Shown: positions 1 through 7,537, counted from the stretch's first letter. The stretch: DNA of 64,000 bases from Phycisphaera sp. (GCA_025916675.1 CP098402.1:1297205-1361204), one strand, 5' to 3'. Translations and numbers: made by a program. Notes: generated by a model from the sequence alone, not told the origin.

Positions 1-294
1 CTTCTGGCCCACGATGTTGTCCAGGTGCGTCTCGAGGGCGCCGTCCACCAGCTCATTCTGGTCGATGAGCATCCGCATGCGGGCGCGGATCAGCTCGATG
101 TTCGACTCGTCTGCCAGGCGGTTGGGCCCTGTCGAGTGCGGTACGAAGTCGGGGTCGGTACGCGAGACACGCCCGGCCTCGAGGCCGGACATGCTGCGCA
201 GCGACCGGGGCCCCCACACGCGCTGTGTCTGGGGCCGCTGTGCGGTTCCCTCTGGCACGAAGAGGCCGGATCTGGGATCCTGCTCGTAGCTCAC
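1..294 (-). CDS. Phage portal protein, N-terminal fragment (runs off left edge)
   Basis: The frame starts at a GTG at 292-294 that overlaps the TGA of the gpW-like gene as GTGA, and stays open for 98 codons to the left edge. Near the end it reads IRARMRMLIDQNELV, then a stretch ending DNIVGQK. This matches the start of lambda-type portal proteins, in which an Arg-rich helix precedes a conserved VG. Portal proteins form the dodecameric ring through which DNA is packaged and to which the tail is attached. The position after terminase and gpW, in the same direction, supports the call. Only the first fifth or so of the protein is present, so the family is inferred from a short match. Confidence 0.7.
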   Translation of the reverse strand, partial: MSYEQDPRSGLFVPEGTAQRPQTQRVWGPRSLRSMSGLEAGRVSRTDPDFVPHSTGPNRLADESNIELIRARMRMLIDQNELVDGALETHLDNIVGQK

Positions 295-503
295 GAGGGC
301 CTCCCAAGCGACACGCGCCGCATCATGCCACTGCTGGCAGTTGCCTCTCGGCGGATTGCAGCTTCCAGCCGCGCTTCGAGATCCGCCAGGTCGGCTTGGG
401 TGACCGACGTGCCATCGGTCAGCGTGTACGACTGACCACCAATCAACACCGCGCGGATCGCTGCCCGGTATTCCTCTGCCGTGATTGGTCCGGTGATCGC
501 CAT
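291..503 (-). CDS. gpW-like head-tail joining protein
   Basis: A 70-residue protein, MAITGPITAEEYRAAI onward, containing YTLTDGTSVTQADLADL and an Arg-rich tail. Length, an alpha-helical start and the 'ITxADL' segment resemble the lambda gpW family, small proteins that close the capsid connector before tail attachment. It sits between terminase and portal, where gpW lies in lambda-like phages. I chose the ATG at 501-503 over a TTG one codon upstream because a G-rich stretch precedes it. Its stop overlaps the portal start by four bases. The family is inferred from size, pattern and position. Confidence 0.65.
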   Translation of the reverse strand: MAITGPITAEEYRAAIRAVLIGGQSYTLTDGTSVTQADLADLEARLEAAIRREATASSGMMRRVSLGRPS

Positions 504-525
504 CAACCCCGATCCATGGCGGGGA

Positions 526-744
526 TCATGGTTTGGTCAAATCGCCTTTACCAAGGTTGGTAACAATATTTGCATCCAAGGGTTTATAGGTATGAAAGTT
601 ATACCCGCAACCCTCGCACTTTCGGTACTGCACCTTGGCGGCGGAGTGTGTCACCGTTCGGTACGCGGGACAGCGCCAACCGCCACACCACGGGCATTGG
701 TGCTGATCACAGCGCGCAGGCCTGTCGTCTGCGCTATCGGCCAC
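526..744 (-). CDS. Small zinc-ribbon phage protein
   Basis: A 72-residue protein with a GTG start, overlapping the end of the terminase gene by 11 bases. It has two CxxC knuckles, CPWCGG near residue 18 and CEGCG near residue 45, separated by basic and aromatic residues. That is a typical C4 zinc ribbon of the transcription-factor/Com type. Mu-like phages have a small zinc-binding translational regulator (Com), and many phages have uncharacterised zinc ribbons beside terminase. No function can be assigned. The local GC content is lower than in its neighbours. Confidence 0.55.
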   Translation of the reverse strand: MADSADDRPARCDQHQCPWCGGWRCPAYRTVTHSAAKVQYRKCEGCGYNFHTYKPLDANIVTNLGKGDLTKP

Positions 745-2680
745 GGCGTGCGCCTCCGAGTGTGGGCGCCATGATCTTCCGACCGCCCGGTCCGGCGGAG
801 ACGGGGCGCAGCTTGTCGTGTATCGAATCCAGCCGACAACGAATCGCCGCCACGGCTTCCGAGTAGGTCACCGACATGGCCCAGTCGTCGATGTCCTTGT
901 CGACGCGTTGCCACTCCAGCTTCTCGCGATCCATGTTGTGCTTGGTCGCCACTGGGCGTAGCCGGTTGGCCGTCAGGTGTTCCTCGAGGTCCGCAGGCGG
1001 CCGGCAGACGACAGTGATGCGTGAGTCGCTGAGCCGGCTCATGGTGCGATCGACCCATGAGTGCCGGAACAGGTCGTATGCCCAGACGAGCCCCAGCTCG
1101 GGCTGTGTTGGGTTGCGCCTCTTCTCTTCAGAACGCAGCCGGAAGGGCATGTCGTCGTTGACCGCCGAGCGCGTGGGGCTGAATCCGAGGGCCACCATCT
1201 CGATGCGCCTGCTGGTGGCGGACGAATAGATTGGCCTTCGGCAGGCCTCCAGGACCTGGCCCGTCAGATAGCGGTCATCAATGCCCACGGCCTTGACGCC
1301 CATGACTTCGCCATCGGACCGTGCGAAGCTGAGATTGGCCAGCCAGTCGAAGTACGCTGTCCATCCTCGGATTCGCTCCATGGCCACCGCGAGCAGATGC
1401 CCTGTCGCGGTCCAGGCTGACGCGGTCGAGTACAGCGTCGGATTGTCCTTGGGGCTCTGGACGTCGGTCCCCACCGTCACGAAGTGCACGCCTTCGGGTG
1501 GGGCGGGGAGCACGATCCGGTCGGTGACCGCGATCGCTTCTCGCACCTTGCTGGCGTCCACGACGGCCTCTTTTGGCGCGTACCCCTCGCCACAACGGAC
1601 GTTCATGGCCGATTGCCGCTCACGCTCATCCGGGGCGTTCTCGACGGCCCGCGCAAGCGACACGACAGAGACGTAGGGATCGCACAGCCCGTGCAGCGCC
1701 AGCCCGGTGTAATCCCGGAGCGCGGCCTGCTCCGGCTTCATGTCGGTCCAGACGCGACCTGTTCCGCCTTCTCGGTGATCGTCTGGCCACACCAGCGCCG
1801 AGCGTTGCTCGTCGGTAATCGGCTTGCCACAGCGCCCGCAGCGCAGCTCGGCCGACTCGGGCACGGGCTTGCCTCGGTCGCTGTGCTCACGGAAATGGAT
1901 CAGGGCGTACTTCGGTACGACGACACGCCGGCAGTGCGGGCAATCGAAGACCCAGGCGCCCTTGTCGCTGAAGTCTCGCCAGAGCAGGTGGATGCCACGG
2001 CCCTCGAGGGTCGGGTGGCTGAAGGCGCAGAGCTGGGTGTTCACCATCCGGCTGGGCTGGCGGCCAAGAACGAAGTTGAACAGGCCGCCGAACTGGCTGG
2101 GGAAGTTGGCCACGCACTGGTCCCACTCGTCGACCATCAGGATGCCGTACGTGCGTGAGCTGACGGCTGCGGCCGAGCCGGCCGCCGAGAAGTCGATCTG
2201 TCCGCCCCGATAGGGCCGCTCGAGCATCGTTTGCCGCTGGTCGTCGGCTTTGGCTTCCTCGAACCGCTCGGCCAGCTCGGGGATGTTCTTCACGAGCGGA
2301 TCCCACCGCTTGGCGACCTGGCTCTGGGTCTCTTCTTTCCGGCTGATCAGGTAGAGGATTGAGACATCCTCGGTGGCCGCGGTGCAGGCGATGATGTTGA
2401 ACACCGCCAGCGTGATGCCCTTCTGGCTGGGCTTTATGATCACCACCCCCTTTTTCTGGGGGTGGTCGTACATGACGTCGTGCACGGCCTGGAGCCAGGG
2501 GTAGTAGCCGCAGTCGTACGGCCCGGGGCGGTCGGCGCCCTGCTGGGAACTCAGGCGGACGTTCGCTTCGGCCCATTCACTCGGGCGCCGGCGCACGCGC
2601 GGTGTGATCGCCTTTCGGAACGCCGCCAGGATTGGAGCGTCCTCACGGGTCAGGTAGCTGGTGTCGAGCTCAGCGACCAT
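734..2680 (-). CDS. Phage terminase large subunit (GpA family)
   Basis: A 648-residue protein, the usual size of lambda gpA-type terminases, which cut concatemeric DNA and drive it into the capsid with ATP. The ATPase half shows a Walker A-like KPSQKGIT at residues 83-90 and a Walker B LMVDEWD at 181-187. Two CxxC pairs (CPHC near 248, CGRC near 282) form the zinc-finger insert seen in this family. The C-terminal half contains TDVQ (near 408) and a later acidic site, DIDDW, fitting the nuclease domain. It overlaps the small-subunit gene by 11 bases, so the two are probably translationally coupled. GpA-type enzymes usually imply cos packaging, but that is inference. Confidence 0.92.
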   Translation of the reverse strand: MVAELDTSYLTREDAPILAAFRKAITPRVRRRPSEWAEANVRLSSQQGADRPGPYDCGYYPWLQAVHDVMYDHPQKKGVVIIKPSQKGITLAVFNIIACTAATEDVSILYLISRKEETQSQVAKRWDPLVKNIPELAERFEEAKADDQRQTMLERPYRGGQIDFSAAGSAAAVSSRTYGILMVDEWDQCVANFPSQFGGLFNFVLGRQPSRMVNTQLCAFSHPTLEGRGIHLLWRDFSDKGAWVFDCPHCRRVVVPKYALIHFREHSDRGKPVPESAELRCGRCGKPITDEQRSALVWPDDHREGGTGRVWTDMKPEQAALRDYTGLALHGLCDPYVSVVSLARAVENAPDERERQSAMNVRCGEGYAPKEAVVDASKVREAIAVTDRIVLPAPPEGVHFVTVGTDVQSPKDNPTLYSTASAWTATGHLLAVAMERIRGWTAYFDWLANLSFARSDGEVMGVKAVGIDDRYLTGQVLEACRRPIYSSATSRRIEMVALGFSPTRSAVNDDMPFRLRSEEKRRNPTQPELGLVWAYDLFRHSWVDRTMSRLSDSRITVVCRPPADLEEHLTANRLRPVATKHNMDREKLEWQRVDKDIDDWAMSVTYSEAVAAIRCRLDSIHDKLRPVSAGPGGRKIMAPTLGGARRGR

Positions 2681-3449
2681 TTAGCCCGACCTCCGCGCGC
2701 CGGACTGCCTCCCCGACCTCGAGCATGCGCTTGTCTTCGCTGTCTCGGATCGTGCCGCGTACGACGCGCACGAACGCCTCCCGCGGCCCAGGCTTGATAC
2801 CAGCGGCGACCAGGTCGTCGTACAGCCGATCCGAGAGGTCAACGACAGCGGCCTTGGAGCCCGCCGAGACGATGGTGCCGATTTCGACCGCCACGCGAAC
2901 GGCCTTGTTCCGATCGATGAGTGTCTCGTCACGCTCCGCCTCGAGGTCCAGTCGCCGGAGCATTGCCGCGGCCGTCGCCTCAGCCGACTTGATGGCCGTG
3001 GCGACCTGGCTGGCGGCCAGGGAGCCGTCCGAGGTGTTGAGTTCCGATAGCAGACCGGGGATCTTGGCCAGGATCTCGAAGGCGGTCTTGCGCCGGCCTT
3101 CGGGCGAGGTATCGACCTGTGGCGTGTCCCCGGGCGGGTCCGGTGGCTCAGGCTTGCCCTTGCCACCCTTCGGCTTGGACTTGCTGGGCTTCGACTTGGA
3201 GTCAGCGCCCTGGGTGTTGCGCCCGCGCTTGCCGGACTTGGAGTTGCCAGCCTTAGCCTTCTGATCGCTGGCGCTGAGCAGACCCTTCTGGACGGCCCAC
3301 GCGCGGACCTCGCCCACGTCGAACCGGATCCGCGTCCCATTTGGGTTGTGACCGTGCGGGGCTCTGCGGTTCTTGACCCACTGCTGCAACACCCTGGGCG
3401 TGACGCCCAGTTGCTTGGCCGCTTGCGTGGTTGAGGTCTCGCGGGGCAC
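2670..3449 (-). CDS. Probable phage terminase small subunit (Nu1-like HTH)
   Basis: A 259-residue protein with a GTG start. The first 60 residues form a winged HTH of the MerR/excisionase kind: TTQAAKQLGVTPRVLQQWV is the recognition part and GTRIRFDVGEVRAW the wing. A long Lys/Ser/Pro-rich linker (residues 65-115) follows, then an alpha-helical domain with many charged residues (LRRLDLEAERDE). This matches DNA-recognising small terminases of the Nu1 type, which bind the packaging site and recruit the large subunit. The overlap with the large terminase gene is strong context. An alternative is a general phage regulator. Confidence 0.7.
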   Translation of the reverse strand: MPRETSTTQAAKQLGVTPRVLQQWVKNRRAPHGHNPNGTRIRFDVGEVRAWAVQKGLLSASDQKAKAGNSKSGKRGRNTQGADSKSKPSKSKPKGGKGKPEPPDPPGDTPQVDTSPEGRRKTAFEILAKIPGLLSELNTSDGSLAASQVATAIKSAEATAAAMLRRLDLEAERDETLIDRNKAVRVAVEIGTIVSAGSKAAVVDLSDRLYDDLVAAGIKPGPREAFVRVVRGTIRDSEDKRMLEVGEAVRRAEVGLNGR

Positions 3450-3455
3450 ACAGGG

Positions 3456-4004
3456 TTACCGCCAGGTGGCTCCCATGGGCGAGATGCCCGTGGCGGTGCC
3501 AACGCGCGGCACGCGCAGCAGGTAGCGGACCGGACCGATGTCGTAGATGGTCGCAACGGCGGGCAGGGCGCTGGCCACCGCGATCTCGATTCCAGTCCGG
3601 CTCGCCAGCCGGCCGGTGCCACTGGTGGACACCGACTTGGGCACCTTCTCGCCAGAGCGCCCGCCGTCGACGGCCGTGGCGCTGGCCGTCCAGGTCAGCG
3701 ATCCAATGGGCTCGACCATAACGCGGTTCTTGCCGTCAGCGGCTGTGCTCGCCGGGGTGACGAGATAGAGGTCCTCGATGGCGGTCTCGTCCTCGGCGCC
3801 CTCGATGCCGGCGGTCAGCAGCGCGCGGATACCCCGGCTGTTGTTGCCCGCGTTCTCGAAGTCCATGAGCACGGCTTGGGTGTCGAGAGCTGCCTGGAGC
3901 GCCTCCACGCTCTCGTACATCGGGGCGACGGTGGGTGCCGATCCGCCAACCGTGATAGCGGATGCGGCGGTTGCGAGATAGGCAATAGTCTGGGCGGAGC
4001 TCAT
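3456..4004 (-). CDS. Phage protein of unknown function
   Basis: A 182-residue protein, not recognised. It starts MSSAQTIAYLATAASAITVGG and is rich in Ala, Val, Thr and Gly with few charges. The C-terminal half has alternating hydrophobic and polar residues (SRTGIEIAVASALPAVATIYD), suggesting beta structure as in minor tail or capsid proteins. It begins with an ATGA overlap with the PAS-protein gene upstream and ends six bases before the small terminase, so it belongs to the same transcript. A structural role is guesswork. Confidence 0.5.
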   Translation of the reverse strand: MSSAQTIAYLATAASAITVGGSAPTVAPMYESVEALQAALDTQAVLMDFENAGNNSRGIRALLTAGIEGAEDETAIEDLYLVTPASTAADGKNRVMVEPIGSLTWTASATAVDGGRSGEKVPKSVSTSGTGRLASRTGIEIAVASALPAVATIYDIGPVRYLLRVPRVGTATGISPMGATWR

Positions 4005-4612
4005 TTCTTCGGTTCCTCTGGTGGTGTTCCACGCACCTCTTCGATGGGAATGGTGCTCTCGAGCAGGGCTTGCGTGGTGGTGATGACTTCTTCGGGGATG
4101 GCGTAGCCGCCAACACCCACGATCTCACGGCTCTCGTTCCGGATGGGGTACTTCACGACGACCCAGGCCTTGCGTTCCGAGGTTGGATCTCGGGGGTCGC
4201 TGGGGACCAGCTCGAGGCATCTCAGGGCCGCACCGGATCGGACGACGAGGGTGTCGTGCTCGACGAACTTGTCGGCGACGTCCTTCGGCCAGACCTGGTG
4301 GTCGTCCTTGCCCACATACTCGTGCGGGGTCTTGCCGAAGTGGGCCGTGTAGGCCGGTGACAGCATCTTCATGCGGCCGCCGATGCCCTTCGCCCAGGTG
4401 GGGAACTCGAGGTTGTCGAGCTGGGCGTTCGGGATGCCGTTCATCTTCACCGTCTGCACGTCCATGTGCTGTCGGGTGTTCTCGAACTGCTGGGCGGTCT
4501 GGGCCTGGAGCTTCCTGATCTGCACGAGCAGGACGACGATCAAGCCGGTCGCGAATGACGACAAGGCGCCAACGATCGCCACGCTCTCCCAGGTTGATGC
4601 GTCGGATGGCAT
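4001..4612 (-). CDS. Membrane-anchored PAS-domain protein of the prophage
   Basis: A 203-residue protein. Residues 9-31 form a transmembrane helix (SVAIVGALSSFATGLIVVLL) followed by a basic, Gln-rich coiled region. Residues about 65-180 look like a PAS fold: LSPAYTAHFGKTPHEYVGKD, then WPKDVADKFVEHD, a central strand with CLELVP, and a final strand WVVVKYPIRNESREIVGVGG. PAS folds bind ligands, cofactors or partner proteins, and no catalytic output domain follows. The gene is the first after a terminator-like hairpin and is translationally coupled to the next frame. PAS folds are unusual in a phage packaging region. I assign no function. Confidence 0.6.
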   Translation of the reverse strand: MPSDASTWESVAIVGALSSFATGLIVVLLVQIRKLQAQTAQQFENTRQHMDVQTVKMNGIPNAQLDNLEFPTWAKGIGGRMKMLSPAYTAHFGKTPHEYVGKDDHQVWPKDVADKFVEHDTLVVRSGAALRCLELVPSDPRDPTSERKAWVVVKYPIRNESREIVGVGGYAIPEEVITTTQALLESTIPIEEVRGTPPEEPKK

Positions 4613-4616
4613 AAAG

Positions 4617-4652
4617 CCCCAGCGCCCGTGTTAACGGGCCCGGGGCTGGGGG
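4617..4652 (-). terminator. Strong GC hairpin between lipoprotein and PAS-protein genes
   Basis: A nested inverted repeat: outer arm CCCCAGC pairs with GCTGGGG, inner arm GCCCGT pairs with ACGGGC around a GTTA loop. It lies immediately after the lipoprotein stop at 4663 on the minus strand. There is no clear U-run, so it may be a pause, processing or Rho-assisted site. It would separate the immunity transcript from the packaging transcript. Confidence 0.5.
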
Positions 4653-4662
4653 TACGACGTTT

Positions 4663-5253
4663 TCAGAGGATGCGGGCTGGCTTCTTGCCCTGGGCCTCGT
4701 CGACGAGGCGGCGAGCGGTGCCACCCTGGTGGATCCGGATCGTGCCGGCGTTGTCCTGGAGGCCCTTCTTGAGCGCGGCGTCCGACTGGGCGGCGATCTC
4801 GACGCCCCGGGCGATCTCGCGCCCGGCCTTACGGAGCTGGTACTGCCTGAGCGCCGAGACGAGCAGCGACCCGCCCAGCACCATCGGCAGCCGGTACGGG
4901 ACCGGCACGAATGGCATCACGAAGCCCAGGGTCTGGCTGACGATGCCGCCGGCCGGATCGGCCTCGATCTCTATCGCGGCTTCGAGTGACCGGGTGGCGA
5001 CCTCGAGCTGCTGCTCGACCGAGTCCAGCTCGGCCTCGGCCTCTTCGATCTGTTCGGGCGTGGCCGCCGGATCCTCGATCCTGGCCGTCAGGTCGGCTTC
5101 TCGGATCGTGAGGTCGGACACAACGGGCTCGAGGACCTGCCGAGACTCTTGGGCCATGTCCTTGGCGCCCTGCTCATCGACGCAGGCGGACGCGAACAAG
5201 GCCAGCGCAATGACAGCGAGGCCGACGACGGTGATGATTCGGTTGTGACTCAT
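4663..5253 (-). CDS. Prophage lipoprotein with coiled coil
   Basis: A 196-residue protein with a lipoprotein signal peptide: basic start MSHNR, hydrophobic stretch VVGLAVIALALF, lipobox ASAC with Cys near residue 24. Residues 35-95 are a charged coiled coil (EEAEAELDSVEQQLEVATRSL). A hydrophobic hairpin follows near 105-135 (FVMPFVPVPYRLPMVLGGSLLV), then a basic tail. The domain order (lipid anchor, coiled coil, membrane segment) recalls spanin-like or envelope-exclusion proteins. Because it lies downstream of the repressor on the same strand and is closed by a hairpin, expression in the lysogen is plausible. Function unknown. Confidence 0.6.
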   Translation of the reverse strand: MSHNRIITVVGLAVIALALFASACVDEQGAKDMAQESRQVLEPVVSDLTIREADLTARIEDPAATPEQIEEAEAELDSVEQQLEVATRSLEAAIEIEADPAGGIVSQTLGFVMPFVPVPYRLPMVLGGSLLVSALRQYQLRKAGREIARGVEIAAQSDAALKKGLQDNAGTIRIHQGGTARRLVDEAQGKKPARIL

Positions 5254-5322
5254 GGCGCTGCCTTTCGGCAGCTCTGGGCAGGCGCGGAATGATTCCCTGT
5301 CGCTTAGCCGAGGTCAAGGAAA

Positions 5323-5664
5323 TCAGGCGGGAGGATCAACGTCCGAAGGCTCGGATGGCTCATCATCCATCCGCTCGCGCTGCTCACCTAGGTACGAGCT
5401 GGAGGAACCGCCATCGTCACTGTCGCCTGATCCTGACGCGGCAGCGCCCGCCGCGCCAGCGCCGAGGATGGCAACACCGAGAATTGGCAGCCCGATCGCA
5501 ATTATAAACAGCGTGGCCAGATTGGCGGCCACGACGGCTACGAAGACCTGGACGGTCATGTGCATCTTGAACGGCTTTCGCCGGATCTTGGCCATACGCC
5601 CGTTGAGCTCCTGGAGCTCGGCCAGGATCTGTTGGTCGGTGCTCGGCCCTTGTGTCGGATCCAT
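5323..5664 (-). CDS. Small prophage membrane protein
   Basis: A 113-residue protein. The N-terminal 32 residues are charged (QQILAELQELNGRMAKIRR). Residues about 35-75 are one long or two short membrane segments (VQVFVAVVAANLATLFIIAI, then Gly/Ala-rich). The tail is acidic and Ser-rich. Size and layout would suit a holin or an exclusion protein, but neither family is recognisable. It lies between two lipoprotein genes on the repressor side of the phage, not next to an endolysin, which argues against holin. Confidence 0.5.
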   Translation of the reverse strand: MDPTQGPSTDQQILAELQELNGRMAKIRRKPFKMHMTVQVFVAVVAANLATLFIIAIGLPILGVAILGAGAAGAAASGSGDSDDGGSSSSYLGEQRERMDDEPSEPSDVDPPA

Positions 5665-5675
5665 CGCTTACCCTC

Positions 5676-6122
5676 TCACTTGTCTTTGTACCGGTGCCAG
5701 CTCGTGACGATCCAGTCCTCATCGAAGTAGACGTAGAGGACGTCGCTAATGTAGAGGCTTGGGGTACCGTACTGCCAGGTATATCTGGATCCGAAGCTGC
5801 TGCTGCTCTCGCGCGTATCGGTCGGTGGGCCGCGCGAGTAATAGACGGCCGCGGCTGGAGAGCCCGTGCCGAACGCACCTTTGCGGACTTGCGCGTCTAC
5901 CTGATCATCCCACTCGTAGAGTTCTATCGCACGCTCACGAGCTGCTTGGATGCCCTTCGTGTTCACGGAAAACGGCCCAGGCGCGTAGATCTTCGGAGCA
6001 GCCTTCCATAGCTGTTCTTTGTCCAACGTGGCGATCTGGCTTGTTGACGGCGCGCAGGCGCCTGCTAGACCAATGGCAATCAGGAAGCTAACCGCTACGA
6101 CGCGTTTGATTTCCATTCCCAT
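5676..6122 (-). CDS. Prophage lipoprotein, SmpA/BamE-like C-terminus
   Basis: A 148-residue protein with a lipoprotein signal: MGMEIKR, hydrophobic VVAVSFLIAIG, lipobox LAGAC with Cys near residue 23. The C-terminal 60 residues hold alternating beta strands ending LYVYFDEDWIVTSWHRYKDK, preceded by a WQYGTP turn. That pattern resembles small BamE/SmpA-type lipoprotein domains. GGGGG lies eight bases before the ATG at 6120-6122. The gene start lies inside the 3' end of the repressor gene (35-base overlap), implying co-expression with the repressor. It may alter the lysogen surface, for example against superinfection; that is inference. Confidence 0.6.
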   Translation of the reverse strand: MGMEIKRVVAVSFLIAIGLAGACAPSTSQIATLDKEQLWKAAPKIYAPGPFSVNTKGIQAARERAIELYEWDDQVDAQVRKGAFGTGSPAAAVYYSRGPPTDTRESSSSFGSRYTWQYGTPSLYISDVLYVYFDEDWIVTSWHRYKDK

Positions 6123-6741
6123 CTAGTTTTCCCCCGACTTGAGATACAGCCATTTTCTGCCTTACCACAGAGACAGCTGGCACATATCGCTCAACAAGCG
6201 TGCCATCGCCGAGCACAATAGCCGGTGCCTTGAGCATGGGTCCTGTATATGGCTCGCCGATAATCGGCTCTTGAACACCAACATCATCCGAGTGTTTGGA
6301 GGTCTCGGCCAGCCATTTTGCGTAAGCGACTATGTGTTCAAGGATCGCCTGGCGTCGTCGTCCGCGTGAAGTTTCACAAACCTCGACGATCGACTGTCCA
6401 ATCCCTTCAAGGGCAGACTGCATCTGCCGCGCAACACTGCCCTCGCTGGGCTCGGTCGATTGAACTGCTTCTTGCTCGGTTTCTTGGCGGAGATACTCAG
6501 CCTGGATTCGGTGGATGTCGTGAACGGACACCTTTAGCACCTGCGCGAACTTGCGCAGCTCATGCTTACCAATCGAGATCTCGCCAGATTCCTTTCGAGA
6601 CAGCGTCGAAGGGGAAATGCCTATTAGCGTGGCGACAGCGTCTTGGCTGAGCTTGCGCGTGGCGCGCAACTCCCTTACTGCCAAGCCCATAGCTCTGTCA
6701 TCGGGCGATGGTGTCACGAGTGAATTATCGCCGCAGATCAC
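6088..6741 (-). CDS. XRE-family phage repressor
   Basis: A 217-residue protein. A five-helix HTH occupies residues about 18-72, with the recognition region SQDAVATLIGISPSTLSRKE and the following IGKHELRKFAQVLKV. A linker and a 110-residue C-terminal domain follow. I see no Ala-Gly plus Ser/Lys autocleavage pattern of LexA/CI repressors. It is transcribed away from the replication arm across a control region with an inverted repeat, as expected for the lysogeny repressor. The frame opens with GTG at 6739-6741; an internal ATG at 6688-6690 is an alternative start just before the HTH. Confidence 0.8.
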   Translation of the reverse strand: MICGDNSLVTPSPDDRAMGLAVRELRATRKLSQDAVATLIGISPSTLSRKESGEISIGKHELRKFAQVLKVSVHDIHRIQAEYLRQETEQEAVQSTEPSEGSVARQMQSALEGIGQSIVEVCETSRGRRRQAILEHIVAYAKWLAETSKHSDDVGVQEPIIGEPYTGPMLKAPAIVLGDGTLVERYVPAVSVVRQKMAVSQVGGKLDGNGNQTRRSG

Positions 6742-6745
6742 GCAA

Positions 6746-6788
6746 AAAACGCAACATGTATACCCAATGAGATAAATTTGTGCGTTTT
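6746..6788. promoter_or_regulatory. Candidate operator: inverted repeat in the phage control region
   Basis: AAAACGCA at 6746-6753 and TGCGTTTT at 6781-6788 form a perfect 8-base inverted repeat separated by 27 bases of AT-rich sequence. A further overlapping ACGCAAAA copy is at 6740-6747. The right half-site lies just upstream of the -35 of the rightward promoter, and the left half-site touches the start of the repressor gene. A repressor dimer bound here could control both directions. Confidence 0.5.
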
Positions 6789-6792
6789 ATGC

Positions 6793-6821
6793 TTGACGTG
6801 CGGTTTGTGACCCGATATCTT
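6793..6821 (+). promoter_or_regulatory. Sigma70-type early rightward promoter
   Basis: TTGACG at 6793-6798, a 17-base spacer and TATCTT at 6816-6821 form a near-consensus promoter. The predicted start, about seven bases after the -10 box, falls at 6828-6830, essentially on the ATG of the next gene. The message is therefore probably leaderless. Confidence 0.7.
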
Positions 6822-6829
6822 GGACCGAT

Positions 6830-7174
6830 ATGACGCAAGAATCGCAAATATCGGACGCCGACCCGGTTCTCCGGGTCAAGCAGGTGGCTGATCTCCTGGA
6901 CGTGTCTCCCGACACGGTGCTGCGACGCGCCGCTGACGGATCGTTCGAGGGCGCATACCGGACGCGGAGGGTTGGCGGCCAGTGGCGGATTCCCACGTCC
7001 GCCGTACGCACATTCAAGCTGAAGAACTCCCCCCAGCAACCCCAGACCAGCAGCTCTGGGCAGGCACCGCATGGGGACTCCTCCGGGCCCGATCCCCAGG
7101 AGGGGGATGCATCGGCAGAGATGCCGGCGGGCTCTTTTGACACCAACGGGGCCGCCGCGGCCCAGGAGGCCTGA
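6830..7174 (+). CDS. MerR/excisionase-type HTH protein, first gene of the rightward operon
   Basis: A 114-residue protein. Residues about 14-65 are a winged HTH: RVKQVADLLDVSPDTVLRR is the recognition helix pair and GQWRIPTSAVRTF the wing. A Pro/Ser/Gln-rich disordered tail follows. The place immediately after the control region and opposite the repressor is where Cro or another early regulator sits. The fold is that of excisionases and MerR-like regulators. No Shine-Dalgarno fits between promoter and ATG. It could be Cro-like, an excisionase, or an activator of the rightward arm. Confidence 0.65.
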   Translation: MTQESQISDADPVLRVKQVADLLDVSPDTVLRRAADGSFEGAYRTRRVGGQWRIPTSAVRTFKLKNSPQQPQTSSSGQAPHGDSSGPDPQEGDASAEMPAGSFDTNGAAAAQEA

Positions 7175-7175
7175 C

Positions 7176-7382
7176 ATGGGCGTAATCGACCCCAACGCCA
7201 TCCGCGAACCCGAATCGATCCAACTCGGCCTCGACGCCCGTGATGCCGCCGACGTCGCCGCACGACTCACCCGCGCCGTCTCCGGCGTGGCCACCAGAAC
7301 GCCAGAGCGCCAGCAACGGCACCGCGAGCAACCCGTGCATGGGAACAGGGGCGGCCGCATTCCGACCCCGGCGTCTTCGTAG
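7176..7382 (+). CDS. Small phage protein, unknown
   Basis: A 68-residue frame, MGVIDPNAIREPESIQLG onward, charged and without a recognisable domain. AGGAGG at 7164-7169 lies six bases before the ATG, so translation is likely. It begins one base after the stop of the HTH gene. Confidence 0.5.
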   Translation: MGVIDPNAIREPESIQLGLDARDAADVAARLTRAVSGVATRTPERQQRHREQPVHGNRGGRIPTPASS

Positions 7383-7464
7383 GGCGCGAAATCTCGCCCG
7401 GCTCCGCGCGGCCGGGTGCCCGAACGGGTTGCTCGCGCGGTCCCGCCTGGGAGCCCAGGCAGTT

Positions 7465-7537
7465 TGTGGGGTAGAGCAGTTGGTAGCTCGCCTGGCTCAT
7501 AACCAGGAGGTCCCGGGTTCGAGTCCCGGCCCCGCTA
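7465..7537 (+). tRNA. Phage-borne tRNA, anticodon CAU (Met or lysidine-type Ile)
   Basis: A complete 73-base cloverleaf can be drawn by eye: acceptor 7465-7471 with 7530-7536, D arm GAGC/GCTC (7474-7489), anticodon stem CCTGG/CCAGG with loop CTCATAA (7496-7502), variable loop AGGTC, T arm CCGGG/CCCGG with loop TTCGAGT, discriminator A7537. CCA is not encoded. The first acceptor pair is a U-U mismatch and the third is G-U. The anticodon stem lacks the three consecutive G-C pairs of initiators, so I favour elongator Met or Ile2 (C34 modified to lysidine). Confidence 0.8.

Noticed and set aside
5323-5664. Holin of the prophage
   Set aside because: The size fits, but there is no endolysin beside it and it lies on the repressor side; left as an unassigned membrane protein.
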